In this document: positions 43,041 to 51,931 of the stretch, one piece after another
Layout of the letters: each line of letters begins with the position of its first letter
How positions within the stretch are numbered: the first letter of the stretch is position 1
Source: Erwinia sp039023475
GTDB taxonomy: Bacteria > Pseudomonadota > Gammaproteobacteria > Enterobacterales > Enterobacteriaceae
Length of the DNA stretch: 64,000 bases
NCBI RefSeq assembly: GCF_039023475.1
Contig: NZ_JBCHVB010000001.1
Coordinates: 372,001-436,000 of the forward strand
Direction of reading: 5' to 3'
The notes under the pieces: generated by a model
What the model was told of the DNA's origin: nothing
Databases searched by the model: none
The model's input: only the letters and a program-made list of their open reading frames with translations
Made by a program: the position numbers and the translations under genes

Positions 43041-43069
43041 AAGCCAGTGCAGCAATGCGCTGGCTTTTT
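43041..43069 (+). terminator. Terminator of the alcohol dehydrogenase gene
   Basis: AAGCCAGTGC (43041-43050) pairs with GCGCTGGCTT (43057-43066) with one G-U pair, loop AGCAAT, followed by TTT. Confidence 0.85.
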
Positions 43070-43206
43070 CTTTTCTGGCAAAGGAAGTAGAGACTTATTA
43101 AGTGACCCTGTCACTTAACAGTGAGGCAGTTCATACTGCTGATAAGTTTTGCACCTGCCGTAGGGAGTCAGTATGGTGTACCCCATTGCTTTTATGAGGA
43201 AAACAG

Positions 43207-43494
43207 ATGAACGCTCACGTTTCAAAAGATCCCTTACACGGCGTTACGCTGGAAGCCATTATTAACGCGCTTGTCACCCGCTACGGCTGGGAAGAGATGG
43301 CCAGCCGCATCAAGATTAACTGTTTTAAAAGCGACCCCAGCGTCAAGTCGAGCCTGAAGTTCCTGCGCCGTACGCCTTGGGCGCGCGCAGAAGTGGAAGC
43401 ACTCTATATCGAGTCGCTGACCGATAAAGCTGTTTCGGAAAATGCCCCGGCAGAGGAAGATCCCTGGGCGAACTGGAAGAAAAAAAGCGACTGA
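43207..43494 (+). CDS. VF530-type DNA-binding protein (DUF2132)
   Basis: A 95-residue small protein of the VF530 family. The core DPLHGVTLEAIINALVTRYG (8-27) and DPSVKSSLKFLRRTPWARAE are the family hallmarks. A structure of the family is known to me only as a double-stranded DNA-binding fold; function is not established. The acidic tail ends PWANWKKKSD. TGAGGA precedes ATG 43207. The ASCH gene begins 28 bases further on, so the two may be one unit. Confidence 0.85.
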   Translation: MNAHVSKDPLHGVTLEAIINALVTRYGWEEMASRIKINCFKSDPSVKSSLKFLRRTPWARAEVEALYIESLTDKAVSENAPAEEDPWANWKKKSD

Positions 43495-43522
43495 AGCTTT
43501 GTCAATTAAACCGGAGTAGGCG

Positions 43523-43951
43523 ATGACCCTGATTAACCAATTGCAGGCCAAATACCCCCACGCGCTGGCATGGGCCATAGGCGATAATCCGCAGATGGCG
43601 GATGAACTGGCGGCGCTTGTGGTAGCGGGGCAGAAGACCGCATCCTGCGGTTCGCTGGCCTCTTTTATGTCGGAAAGCCCAGCGCCGCAGGTGGGAAGCT
43701 ACCATATTATTCTTAACGGCCAGCAGGAACCCGTATGCGTTATCAGAATGGTTTCCATGCGGCTGGTGAAATTCTGCGACATCACGGAAGCGTTCGCGAG
43801 AAAAGAGGGCGAAGGGGACTTAAGCCTTGCCTACTGGCGCAAAGAACATCAGGCATTTTTCACACGGGAAGGGACTTTCTCAGAGGAAATGGAGCTGATA
43901 GCGGAAGAGTTTCAGCTTATTGAAGTCATTCAAACCAACGATTTGCCGTAA
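43523..43951 (+). CDS. ASCH domain protein
   Basis: A 142-residue protein with a PUA-like ASCH domain, a fold linked to RNA or modified-nucleoside binding. It shows AGQKTASCGSLASFM, GSYHIILNGQQEPVCVIR and EGEGDLSLAYWRKEHQAFF, the usual ASCH landmarks with the late Trp and His. It is cytoplasmic. CGGAGTAGGCG precedes ATG 43523. E. coli YqfB hydrolyses N4-acetylcytidine, but that is a smaller and different branch. The role here is unassigned. Confidence 0.85.
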   Translation: MTLINQLQAKYPHALAWAIGDNPQMADELAALVVAGQKTASCGSLASFMSESPAPQVGSYHIILNGQQEPVCVIRMVSMRLVKFCDITEAFARKEGEGDLSLAYWRKEHQAFFTREGTFSEEMELIAEEFQLIEVIQTNDLP

Positions 43952-44217
43952 CAGGTTAATGCCAGATATGCATACAGAGTAGTGTCGCCAGGGTCTGTGG
44001 CATCCCACCGGGCAGAAATAAAGGGAGTCTGATCTACTTTAATAGTTACAACATACAATGCTTGCTTAAACTAAAACGGTAAACAACTTCACCCGCAATA
44101 TCGTCTGTTATGGCTTATCAGCATAAAGAAAGCTGCATGAAAAAGGTGCCTCAGGGGGCCTTATTCAGCTCCGGGGTTGATAGCAGATTCTGGTTCATGC
44201 GCGGCGTGAGGTTATCG

Positions 44218-45072
44218 TTACCAGTATTTAATCAGTGAAGCGCCTATCTCCGCGATCTGCTTATTTCGCTCAGCCATTGTTGCCTGAGTCTCCGTTAAGT
44301 AGATGACGACGAGACGGGAAGGTTTGTCATCGGGTCCCAGTATCGCAACGATCCCCCGGGAACCACGCTCGCCTGCGCCCGATTTATCGGCAATAAACCA
44401 GCCCGCAGGAAGTACCGATCGTAACAGGGGGCCAGCCACTTTATCCGCCTCCATCCAGTCCGTTAACTGCCGGCGCGAAGCCGCCGAAAGTATCCTGCCG
44501 TTCAATAACTGGTGAAGCGTTCGCGCCATCATCTCAGGTGAGGTTGTATCACGCTTGTCACCAGGCAGGGCTTCGTTCAGCTCCGGTTCCCAGCGATCGA
44601 GACGGGTAAAAGGGTCGCCCGCTTGACGTAAAAACGCGGTTAAACCCTGCGGTCCGCCAATCACAGACAGCAGCAGGTTAGCCGCCGTGTTGTCGCTCAT
44701 TGTAATGGCGGCCTGGCATAATGCGGCTACGGTCATTCCCCCGGTAATATGTTCTTCAGTTACGGGTGAGTACTCAACCAGATCGCGCTCGTAAAAATGA
44801 ATGCGGCGCCCGAGCTGCTCCTTTCCTGCATCAACACGTGATAATACTGCGCCGCACAGCAGAACTTTAAAGGTACTCATCATGGGAAAGCGCTCTTCAG
44901 AACGATAGCTTTCCAGTATCTGTCCGCTGGCAAGATCCAGCTCTGCGTAGCCCACCCGGGCACCGAGCTGCGCTTCAGCTTCCTTTACTGTATTCAGGGT
45001 TGCCGGATGGGCCAGCACAGAGAGGCTGAATGCAGCAAGCAGGGGAAAAAGGGCCAGACGAACAGGGCGCAT
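44218..45072 (-). CDS. Class A beta-lactamase, TEM-like
   Basis: A 284-residue serine beta-lactamase that hydrolyses beta-lactam rings in the periplasm. The signal peptide is residues 1-21 and the mature protein starts HPATL, as in TEM. All class A motifs are intact: STFK (Ser66, Lys69), SDN (126-128), EPELN with Glu162 (Ambler 166) and KSG (230-232). Cys73 and Cys119 fit the TEM disulfide (Ambler 77-123). Ambler 238 is Gly, 240 Glu and 244 Arg, as in a narrow-spectrum penicillinase. Long stretches such as RFPMMSTFKVLLCGAVLSR are shared with TEM, though many other positions differ. The frame is open to 45159, but ATG 45072 starts the signal peptide and has GGAAG upstream. There is no ampR gene or transposon end nearby, so it looks like a resident gene. 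Confidence 0.95.
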   Translation of the reverse strand: MRPVRLALFPLLAAFSLSVLAHPATLNTVKEAEAQLGARVGYAELDLASGQILESYRSEERFPMMSTFKVLLCGAVLSRVDAGKEQLGRRIHFYERDLVEYSPVTEEHITGGMTVAALCQAAITMSDNTAANLLLSVIGGPQGLTAFLRQAGDPFTRLDRWEPELNEALPGDKRDTTSPEMMARTLHQLLNGRILSAASRRQLTDWMEADKVAGPLLRSVLPAGWFIADKSGAGERGSRGIVAILGPDDKPSRLVVIYLTETQATMAERNKQIAEIGASLIKYW

Positions 45073-45395
45073 ATCAATAGGTCTTCCAGAGGTTAATTTT
45101 GTGATAGCAGGCAAGCCTGTCAGAGAGAGTAGCTTACTAATCTCATAAGGTTTTTTCATTAAAATATTGCCAGGCGTTAATCGGAGATCCTGACTGGCGC
45201 TTGTGTTTTTGCTGCGCTTTAAGCAAAACCAGCACCCTCTAATTCTTCAACGTCAAACCTCACGCCTGCCAGTAGCGACCCGGCCCTCAGCACCTTTTTA
45301 CATTTCACTCCCTTTCGTGAGCCTCATCCCAAAACCGAGGATTAGCGATTATGCCCCCTTGTTTATTATTTCAGATGGGGCCTATGATAAACAAC

Positions 45396-45433
45396 TTCAC
45401 AACATATCGTGAACATGAAAAGTACATCACAAC
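45396..45433 (+). promoter_or_regulatory. Candidate operator before the sugar operon
   Basis: TTCAC-N8-GTGAA (45396-45413) is a short inverted repeat. TCACAAC occurs twice, at 45397 and 45427, 30 bases apart (about three helical turns). They lie 22-59 bases before the isomerase ATG, where a repressor such as the operon's own RpiR protein would bind. The remaining bases between 45073 and 45396 show nothing certain. Confidence 0.35.
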
Positions 45434-45454
45434 TTAATTTGAAGGGCTTTCCTC

Positions 45455-46435
45455 ATGTCGGAACTGAAATTTGCTACGCGTCTGAATTCCTTTGCCTCAG
45501 GGGCACACCGCTACTGGCCTGACTTGCAGGGCAAACCATCAGTACTCCAGATGATTGCCCGCGCGGGTAAAGTGAAGGGTCTGACGCATCTGGATCTGAA
45601 CTATCCACAACACATGACCAGCGACATTGCCACGATGCGTCAGGCGATCGCTGATGCTGGTCTTGCCGTCAACGGTATGCAGATGCGTTGGGATGCCCCG
45701 CAGTTCAAAATTGGCGCTTACACTAATCCGGACCCGAAGATCCGCCGGGAAGCGATTGAGCTGACCAAGCGCGGGATTGATGCCGGTCGTGAGTTTGGTT
45801 CATCGCTGATGACGCTGTGGATGGGGCAGGATGGTTTCGATTACTGTTTCCAGGCCGACTATAAAAAAATGTGGGAAGACGCGGTCAGCGCCGTGCGCGA
45901 AGTGGCCGAATACGCGCCCGATGTGGACGTCAGCATTGAATACAAACCGAATGAACCCCGCGCCTACAGTATTTTCCCGAACGCACCGACTTGCCTGTTA
46001 GCCGTGGAAGAAGCGGGCAGCCCGAACCTGGGCATCACGCTCGATTTCGCCCACGTGCTATTTGCCAATGAAATTCCCGCTTATGCCGCGGCGATGGTCG
46101 CCCGTCGCTCCCGTCTGTTAGGCCTGGATCTGAATGATGGCTGGGGCAAGCGCGATGACGGCCTGATGGCAGGATCGGTCAACCCCCGCGCCACGCTGGA
46201 ATTCCTCTGGCAGATGCAGCGTGACGGCTATAAAGGCGCCTATTACTTCGACACCTTCCCTGATGCCAGCGGCCTCGACCCCATCCGCGAAGCTGAAGCC
46301 AATATCGAAACCGTCACACGTCTGTTGAAGCTGTGCGACAAACTGCACGACAACGCAGCGTTGTCCGACGCGATTAGCCGTCAGGATGCCGTGGCATCCC
46401 AGCTGATCGTTAACGACATTATGCTGGCCAGATAA
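45455..46435 (+). CDS. Sugar isomerase/epimerase, xylose-isomerase-like TIM barrel
   Basis: A 326-residue AP-endonuclease-2-type TIM-barrel protein. Acidic and His residues typical of the metal site occur in order: SIEYKPNEPRAYS, ITLDFAHVLFA, LGLDLNDGWGKRDD and YYFDTFPD. It is expected to interconvert a ketose and aldose or epimerise a ketose. It is the first gene of a six-gene operon (isomerase, binding protein, ATPase, permease, RpiR regulator, kinase), with AAGGG before ATG 45455. The operon plan recalls the allose and psicose systems, but this protein is longer than AlsE. The substrate is unassigned. Confidence 0.82.
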   Translation: MSELKFATRLNSFASGAHRYWPDLQGKPSVLQMIARAGKVKGLTHLDLNYPQHMTSDIATMRQAIADAGLAVNGMQMRWDAPQFKIGAYTNPDPKIRREAIELTKRGIDAGREFGSSLMTLWMGQDGFDYCFQADYKKMWEDAVSAVREVAEYAPDVDVSIEYKPNEPRAYSIFPNAPTCLLAVEEAGSPNLGITLDFAHVLFANEIPAYAAAMVARRSRLLGLDLNDGWGKRDDGLMAGSVNPRATLEFLWQMQRDGYKGAYYFDTFPDASGLDPIREAEANIETVTRLLKLCDKLHDNAALSDAISRQDAVASQLIVNDIMLAR

Positions 46436-46488
46436 CGATAAAACCACGCGGGCGTCTCTGACGCAAAACGCTTAAAAGGTTATAAAAC

Positions 46489-47529
46489 ATGAAAAAACTC
46501 TTACTCTCTGCACTCTTATCCTCACTGTTAACGACCACCGTTTATGCTGCTGAACTGGCTCCGCTGAAATCGGATACCGAACCGGATCGCACCGACTGGA
46601 CCCAGCTCGAAAGTAAATATGGTCCGATGCCTGCTGCCAATACAAAGCTGAGGATCGGCGGCGTATCGAAAACGCTGACCAATGAATACTGGCGTTCGCT
46701 TGGCAAGGGATATCAGAACGTTGCCGACAAAAAAGGCTTTAACGTCTCTTACCTGGCCGCGGCGAATGAAGACGATCAGTTAGGCCAGCTGTCGATTGCC
46801 GAAACCATGATTGCCCAGGGTTTTGATGGCCTGCTGGTTTCCCCACAAACCGATATCAACCTGGAGCCGGCGCTGGAGACCGCCAACAGCAAAAACATTC
46901 CGGTGGTTAACGTTAACGATGCCGTAATGCCTAACGTGCAGTACTACGTCGGCAACGTACAGAAAGATAACGGCGTACGCGTGGCGGAATGGTTCATTAC
47001 TCACCATCCGAAGGGCGGAAAAGTCGCCGTCATCGAAGGTCAGCCTGGCGTGTACGCCGCAGGCCAGCGTACGGCAGGCTTCAAAGAAACGCTCCAGGCG
47101 AACGGCAAATTCAATATCGTCGCCAGCGTTCCCGCTAACTGGAGCCGTGAGAAGGCTTTCAATGATGCCTCGACCATTCTGCAACAGCACCCCGACCTGA
47201 TTGGCTTCTATGCCAACAACGATACGATGGCGCTCGGCGTGGTAGAAGCTGTGCGTTCGCAGAATAAATCTGAACAGACCGCCGTATTCGGTACGGATGG
47301 CATCTCGGATGCGTATGCCTCTATCAAACGCGGCGAGCTGACCGGCACGGTAGACAGCTTTCCCGTGCTGACCGGGGAAGTGGCCATGGAAGTGATGCTG
47401 CGCCTGATCGACGGACAGAAACTTTCACGCGTCATTTCAACCCCACAGGCGCTGATCACCAAAGAGAACGCTGACGCTTTCTCAACTAAAGATGAAGCTA
47501 AGCTGCGTCAGCTGCTGGTCCAACAATAA
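46489..47529 (+). CDS. Sugar ABC transporter periplasmic binding protein
   Basis: A 346-residue type 1 periplasmic sugar-binding protein (RbsB/LsrB-like). The signal peptide covers residues 1-20 (VYA cleavage). Family segments include LRIGGVSKTLTNEYWRSLGK, GFDGLLVSPQTDINLEPALE, NIPVVNVNDAV and GFYANNDTMALGVVEAV. The approximately 30-residue insert before the first strand (LKSDTEPDRTDWTQLESKYG) is longer than in RbsB. It starts 53 bases after the isomerase and supplies the ABC importer that follows. The ligand is unknown. Confidence 0.88.
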   Translation: MKKLLLSALLSSLLTTTVYAAELAPLKSDTEPDRTDWTQLESKYGPMPAANTKLRIGGVSKTLTNEYWRSLGKGYQNVADKKGFNVSYLAAANEDDQLGQLSIAETMIAQGFDGLLVSPQTDINLEPALETANSKNIPVVNVNDAVMPNVQYYVGNVQKDNGVRVAEWFITHHPKGGKVAVIEGQPGVYAAGQRTAGFKETLQANGKFNIVASVPANWSREKAFNDASTILQQHPDLIGFYANNDTMALGVVEAVRSQNKSEQTAVFGTDGISDAYASIKRGELTGTVDSFPVLTGEVAMEVMLRLIDGQKLSRVISTPQALITKENADAFSTKDEAKLRQLLVQQ

Positions 47530-47545
47530 GTCAGGTGGAGAGCGT

Positions 47546-49045
47546 ATGGAACAGTATCGCCTAATGATGCGCGGCATCAATAAGACCTACGGCAGCGCCG
47601 TCGCTTTACAGGATGTGGATTTTTTTGTGAAGCCCGGCGAGGTTCATGCCCTGATTGGTGAGAATGGCGCCGGTAAATCCACGCTGCTCAACATCCTCTC
47701 CGGCGTCCGTGCTGCCGATAACGGTGAGATTAGCGTTAACGGCCAGCAGGTGCAGATGAAAAGTCCGCTCAGTGCCCGCCATGCCGGCATTGCGATGATT
47801 CATCAGGAGTTACAGCACGTTCCGGAGCTCTCCGTTGCACAGAATATGTTTCTTGGCCGTCCGCTGACCAAAGTTAAAGGGTGTTGGGTAGACAAGCAGG
47901 GTCAGGTTGAGCGGGCAAAGCTGATTCTTAAGCAGCTCGATCCCACTATCGATCCTAATGAGCCGATCAAAAACCTGAAGGTTTCCCAGCAGCAGATCGT
48001 CGAGATTGCCCGTGCCATGCTGGATGACGCCAAAATCATCGCCATGGATGAACCGACTTCCAGCCTGACGCCGACGGAATTCGATCGTCTGGCTGAACTG
48101 ATTGCGGATCTGAAATCGATGGGCGTTTCACTGATCTACGTTTCGCACAAAATGAATGAGATTTTCAGGGTGTGCGATCGCGCCACCATTATGCGTGATG
48201 GCCGGCAGGTTGGCGTGGTGAACATCGCCGATGAGGACGAAGAAAGTATTGTCGCCAAAATGGTGGGCAGGAAAATCGAGAAGCTGGAGCACAACGCTTA
48301 CGTCACCGATCGCGAAGTGCTACGGGTGGAAAACCTCGCGCGTGGCAGCCACGTCCTGCCAGCCAGCTTTACCGTACGGGCAGGGGAAGTGCTTGGCATC
48401 GCGGGCCTGGTTGGCGCAGGCCGTACGGAGTTGCTGAAACTGATCGCCGGTATTGATAAACGCAGCAGCGGCACGGTTCAGGTAAACGGCAGTGCGGTAC
48501 CTAATCACAATGTCAGTGCGGCCATTCGTGCCGGTATTGGTCTGGTGCCGGAAGATCGTAAGAAAGAGGGCATCATTAAAGAGCGCGCCGTGAAGCTGAA
48601 TATGGCGCTGCCATCAATGCGCAACTTCACGCTGGGCGGGTTGATTAAAAAAGAGAAGCTCAACCGCGTGGCGCACGAAGTGATGAGTGAACTTAACCTC
48701 CGCCCGCTCGATATTGAAAAGACCATCGGCACTCTCAGCGGCGGTAACCAGCAGAAGGTGATTATCGGTCGCTGGGTCGCCGCAGATGCTCAGGTATTTC
48801 TGTTTGATGAACCCACCAGAGGCATCGATATTGGCGCCAAGTCTGAGATTTATAACCTGATAGAAAAGTTAGCCAGGGCAGGCAAAGCCATAGTGGTTGT
48901 TTCCTCCGAAATGACCGAGATCATGCGTATCTCCGACCGCGTTCTGGTTATGAGAGAGGGCAAGATCACTAAAGAGCTCACCGGCAGTGCCATCACTGAA
49001 GAGAACATTGCCCGTTATGCGATTAAAGATTCAGAGACCGCTTAA
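47546..49045 (+). CDS. Sugar ABC transporter ATP-binding protein, RbsA type
   Basis: A 499-residue duplicated ATPase. The first domain has Walker A GENGAGKSTLL (about 39-49), signature LKVSQQQIVEIARAMLDDA and Walker B IIAMDEPTSSL. The second has the degenerate loop GLVGAGRTELLKLIAG, signature LSGGNQQKVIIGRW and VFLFDEPTRGIDIGAK. This pattern is standard for the ribose/galactose/xylose class. The frame runs back to 47492 inside the previous gene, but ATG 47546 has GGTGGAG before it and starts the conserved sequence. It powers uptake through the permease at 49081. Confidence 0.94.
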   Translation: MEQYRLMMRGINKTYGSAVALQDVDFFVKPGEVHALIGENGAGKSTLLNILSGVRAADNGEISVNGQQVQMKSPLSARHAGIAMIHQELQHVPELSVAQNMFLGRPLTKVKGCWVDKQGQVERAKLILKQLDPTIDPNEPIKNLKVSQQQIVEIARAMLDDAKIIAMDEPTSSLTPTEFDRLAELIADLKSMGVSLIYVSHKMNEIFRVCDRATIMRDGRQVGVVNIADEDEESIVAKMVGRKIEKLEHNAYVTDREVLRVENLARGSHVLPASFTVRAGEVLGIAGLVGAGRTELLKLIAGIDKRSSGTVQVNGSAVPNHNVSAAIRAGIGLVPEDRKKEGIIKERAVKLNMALPSMRNFTLGGLIKKEKLNRVAHEVMSELNLRPLDIEKTIGTLSGGNQQKVIIGRWVAADAQVFLFDEPTRGIDIGAKSEIYNLIEKLARAGKAIVVVSSEMTEIMRISDRVLVMREGKITKELTGSAITEENIARYAIKDSETA

Positions 49046-49080
49046 CGCTTTCACCTGTTATTTATTTAAAGGCCATAACC

Positions 49081-50052
49081 ATGACGACACAAACTACTGC
49101 CCGGCCGGTCTCCCATACGCCGGCGATGTTTAAATTTAATTTACGCGACGCCGGTACGCTGATTGGCTTGCTGATTATCGTTGTAACGTTCTCATTTTTG
49201 TCGCCGGTATTTTTCACCGTGCCGAATATGCTGAATATTTTGCAGCAGTCCTCTATCAATGCCTTAATTGCGCTTGGCATGACGCTGGTCATTATCTCGG
49301 GCGGTATCGATCTGTCAGTCGGCCCAACGGCGGCGCTGTCGGCGGTGCTGGGCGCCACGCTGATGGTGTCGGGCGTGCCTGTGCCGCTGGCCGTGCTGGC
49401 GACGCTTGGCATTGGCGCGATGTGCGGAATTTTCAGCGGCTCCCTGATTGCATATGCCGGACTGCAACCTTTCATCGTAACGCTCGGTGGGCTTTCGCTG
49501 TTCCGCGCTCTTGCGCTGATCTATACCGGCGGTAGTCCTGTTTTCGGCATTCCGATGGAGTTTCGTAGCCTGATCAACAGCGCGCTGTTCGGCATTCCTA
49601 CCCCGATAATCATTGTCGCCGTCATCGCGCTGGTACTCTGGACGGTAATGAATAAAACACCGCTCGGCGAATACATTCTGGCGATCGGCGGTAATGAAGA
49701 GGCGGCGCGGGTAGCGGGCGTTCCGGTTAAACGAACCAAAGTCACGGTATATGTTATCTCCGGTGCGTTAGCCTCGTTAGCCTCACTGATCCTGATTGGT
49801 CGTCTTGGCGCGGCGGAACCAACGATTGGTAATCTCTGGGAGCTGGATGCGATCGCGGCAGCGGCTATTGGTGGCGCTTCGCTGATGGGCGGTAAGGGCA
49901 GCATTTTCGGTACGCTGATTGGGGTGATTATCCTGGGCGCGTTACGTAATGGTTTGACGCTTATGAATATCCAGGCGTTTTACCAATTGCTCGCTACTGG
50001 CCTTATTATTATCATTGCCATGTTGATTGACAGAGCGACCCGAGGCAAGTAA
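49081..50052 (+). CDS. Sugar ABC transporter permease, RbsC type
   Basis: A 323-residue inner-membrane permease of the branched-chain/ribose class with about ten helices. Hallmarks are GMTLVIISGGIDLSVGPTAA, YAGLQPFIVTLGGLSLFRAL, AIGGNEEAARVAGVPVKRTK and AIAAAAIGGASLMGGKGSIF. AAAGG precedes ATG 49081. Its stop overlaps the next start (TAATG), coupling the regulator to transport genes. Together with the binding protein and ATPase it forms a full sugar importer. Confidence 0.93.
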   Translation: MTTQTTARPVSHTPAMFKFNLRDAGTLIGLLIIVVTFSFLSPVFFTVPNMLNILQQSSINALIALGMTLVIISGGIDLSVGPTAALSAVLGATLMVSGVPVPLAVLATLGIGAMCGIFSGSLIAYAGLQPFIVTLGGLSLFRALALIYTGGSPVFGIPMEFRSLINSALFGIPTPIIIVAVIALVLWTVMNKTPLGEYILAIGGNEEAARVAGVPVKRTKVTVYVISGALASLASLILIGRLGAAEPTIGNLWELDAIAAAAIGGASLMGGKGSIFGTLIGVIILGALRNGLTLMNIQAFYQLLATGLIIIIAMLIDRATRGK

Positions 50053-50909
50053 TGAAGCAAGATCCGCGAGCCATTGGCGCTCAAATCCGCATGCGTTTGC
50101 CCCAGCTAACGCCGTTAGAACGCCGCGTCATTGAGGCCGTGACGGCCAGAGACGACATCACTGAGCAAACCTCCCTAAAAGAGATTGCGCAGGAAAATAA
50201 CGTCTCTGAAGCAATGATTGTGAAAATCACCAAGAAGCTTAACTTCACGGGGTTCAGAAACTTCAGAAGCAGCCTGGTCTATTACAAACAGTCCGAAGTG
50301 GCGGGGCTGCATGCGGAAATTGAGCCCGATGACTCATCGGAGCAATTGCTGTCAAAAGTGTTCAGAACGTCAATTCAGGCCATCGAAGAAACCCTGTCGA
50401 TTCTGGACGTTTCTGAATTCAACCGGGCAGCTGACATTATGTATAAAGCGCGCCATATCGATCTCTATGCCGTTGGCGGCTCCGCAACGGTCGCCCGCGA
50501 CCTGTCGCATAAGCTGCTGAAAATCGGCATCAAATCGACGACTTACGATGACGCGCACATCATGCTGATGTCGGCGGCGGTGCTCTCTGACGATGACGTT
50601 GTCATCGCCATCAGTCACTCGGGCACCACGCGTGCGGTAAACGACCCCGTCAAACTGGCGGTGCGCAACGGTGCCAAAGTGATTGCAATTACTAATTACG
50701 CCGAGTCGCCGATTGCGTGCAACGCGCATGTCGTGCTCAATTCAACATCTCAGGGATCGCATCTGTTAGGGGAAAACGCCGCGTCACGCATTGCCCAGCT
50801 CAATATTCTGGACGCACTGTTTGTGGCCATCGCCAAGAAAGATCTGAAGCGAGCGGAAAGAAACCTGATGAAAACGCAGCATGCGGTCCAGGATCTTAGG
50901 GAATTCTAG
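50052..50909 (+). CDS. MurR/RpiR-family regulator with SIS domain
   Basis: A 285-residue regulator with an N-terminal helix-turn-helix (about 1-77; TSLKEIAQENNVSEAMIVKITKKL-type segment near 36-59). A C-terminal SIS phosphosugar-binding domain (about 125-250) includes YAVGGSATVARDLSHKLLKI and VIAISHSGTTRAVNDPVKLA. It is embedded in the sugar operon between permease and kinase with a one-base overlap, so it is almost certainly the local regulator sensing the phosphorylated sugar made by the kinase. A possible target is at 45396-45433. Confidence 0.9.
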   Translation: MKQDPRAIGAQIRMRLPQLTPLERRVIEAVTARDDITEQTSLKEIAQENNVSEAMIVKITKKLNFTGFRNFRSSLVYYKQSEVAGLHAEIEPDDSSEQLLSKVFRTSIQAIEETLSILDVSEFNRAADIMYKARHIDLYAVGGSATVARDLSHKLLKIGIKSTTYDDAHIMLMSAAVLSDDDVVIAISHSGTTRAVNDPVKLAVRNGAKVIAITNYAESPIACNAHVVLNSTSQGSHLLGENAASRIAQLNILDALFVAIAKKDLKRAERNLMKTQHAVQDLREF

Positions 50910-50911
50910 CC

Positions 50912-51775
50912 ATGAGCAAGATCGCAGTAACCGGCAGCCTGCATTACGATATTATGCTGGATGCCCACCATCGTCCGGAAAAAGGCGAAACGGTAATGGG
51001 CTCAGCGTGCAGTTATAAATTTGGGGGAAAGGGCGGTAACCAGGCGATTGCGGCGGCCTCAGCCGGTGCCAGCGTGCTCTTTGCCGGCGCCGTCGGCGCT
51101 GATGAACAGGGGAAATTTCTGCTTAATCAGCTTCAGCGTGCCGGGGTGAATACGGATGCCGTTGAGGTTATTGCAGAGATCCCCTCCGGCATGAGCGTCG
51201 CCATTACTGATGCTGAGGGGGATTACGGCGCGGTAGTGGTATCCAATGCCAATCAGCATATTGCGCTGGAAACCTTTTCTCGGGAAAGCTTCTGGCACGA
51301 CGTCAGGCTGCTGATTTTACAGAATGAAGTGCCCGACAGGGTCAATCAGCAGGCGGCGGCAGCGGCAAAGCAGCGCGGGATACAGGTTTGCATCAATGCT
51401 GCGCCAGCACGTCTTTTAAGCCCTGAACTTCAGGCGAATATCGATCTGCTGATCGTGAATGCCATTGAGGCACGAGACATGAGTGCGGTGCCGGTCAACG
51501 ACTTAGCCTCCGCGAAAAAAGCGGCCGAAACCCTGGCGCAACAGTTTCCGCAGGTTGTAGTCACCGCCGGTGAACATGGCGTGGCGTATTGTAAAACGGG
51601 CAGGGAAAGCCTGAGTATCGCGGCGAAAAAGATTGAGCTGATCAGCACGCATGGGGCTGGCGACTGCTTCACGGGCGTACTCTGTTCCGCGCTAAGTAAG
51701 GGCCAGACGCTGGCTGAAGCCGTCACGCTCGCTAACGACGCCGCGGCGGAGCATGTTTCCCGCAAACCCGGTTAA
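50912..51775 (+). CDS. PfkB-family sugar kinase, ribokinase-like
   Basis: A 287-residue carbohydrate kinase of the PfkB/ribokinase family. The N-terminal substrate motif FGGKGGNQAIAAASAGA (38-54) and the C-terminal anion-hole HGAGDCFTGVL (247-257) with catalytic Asp251 are intact. It is slightly shorter than E. coli ribokinase. It is the last gene of the operon, starting two bases after the RpiR stop, and is followed by a strong terminator. It should phosphorylate the imported sugar or the ketose made by the isomerase. Ribose itself is possible, but the added isomerase argues for another pentose or hexose. Confidence 0.9.
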   Translation: MSKIAVTGSLHYDIMLDAHHRPEKGETVMGSACSYKFGGKGGNQAIAAASAGASVLFAGAVGADEQGKFLLNQLQRAGVNTDAVEVIAEIPSGMSVAITDAEGDYGAVVVSNANQHIALETFSRESFWHDVRLLILQNEVPDRVNQQAAAAAKQRGIQVCINAAPARLLSPELQANIDLLIVNAIEARDMSAVPVNDLASAKKAAETLAQQFPQVVVTAGEHGVAYCKTGRESLSIAAKKIELISTHGAGDCFTGVLCSALSKGQTLAEAVTLANDAAAEHVSRKPG

Positions 51776-51794
51776 TTCCAGGTTTTACGCTTAG

Positions 51795-51835
51795 AAAAGC
51801 GGCCGCAACGGTGAATGTTGCGGCCGCTTTTTTTT
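51795..51835 (+). terminator. Terminator of the sugar operon
   Basis: A perfect 15-base stem, AAAAGCGGCCGCAAC (51795-51809) with GTTGCGGCCGCTTTT (51817-51831), loop GGTGAAT, and a T-run to 51835. Confidence 0.95.
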
Positions 51836-51931
51836 GCGGTAAAGTCCACCAGTGGTACCCGGTAAAAACGTAGGGCAGGGAAAGGGTCAGAGATATGCCG
51901 GGGTTTCAGGGCAACATGTTTTCAACTTACC

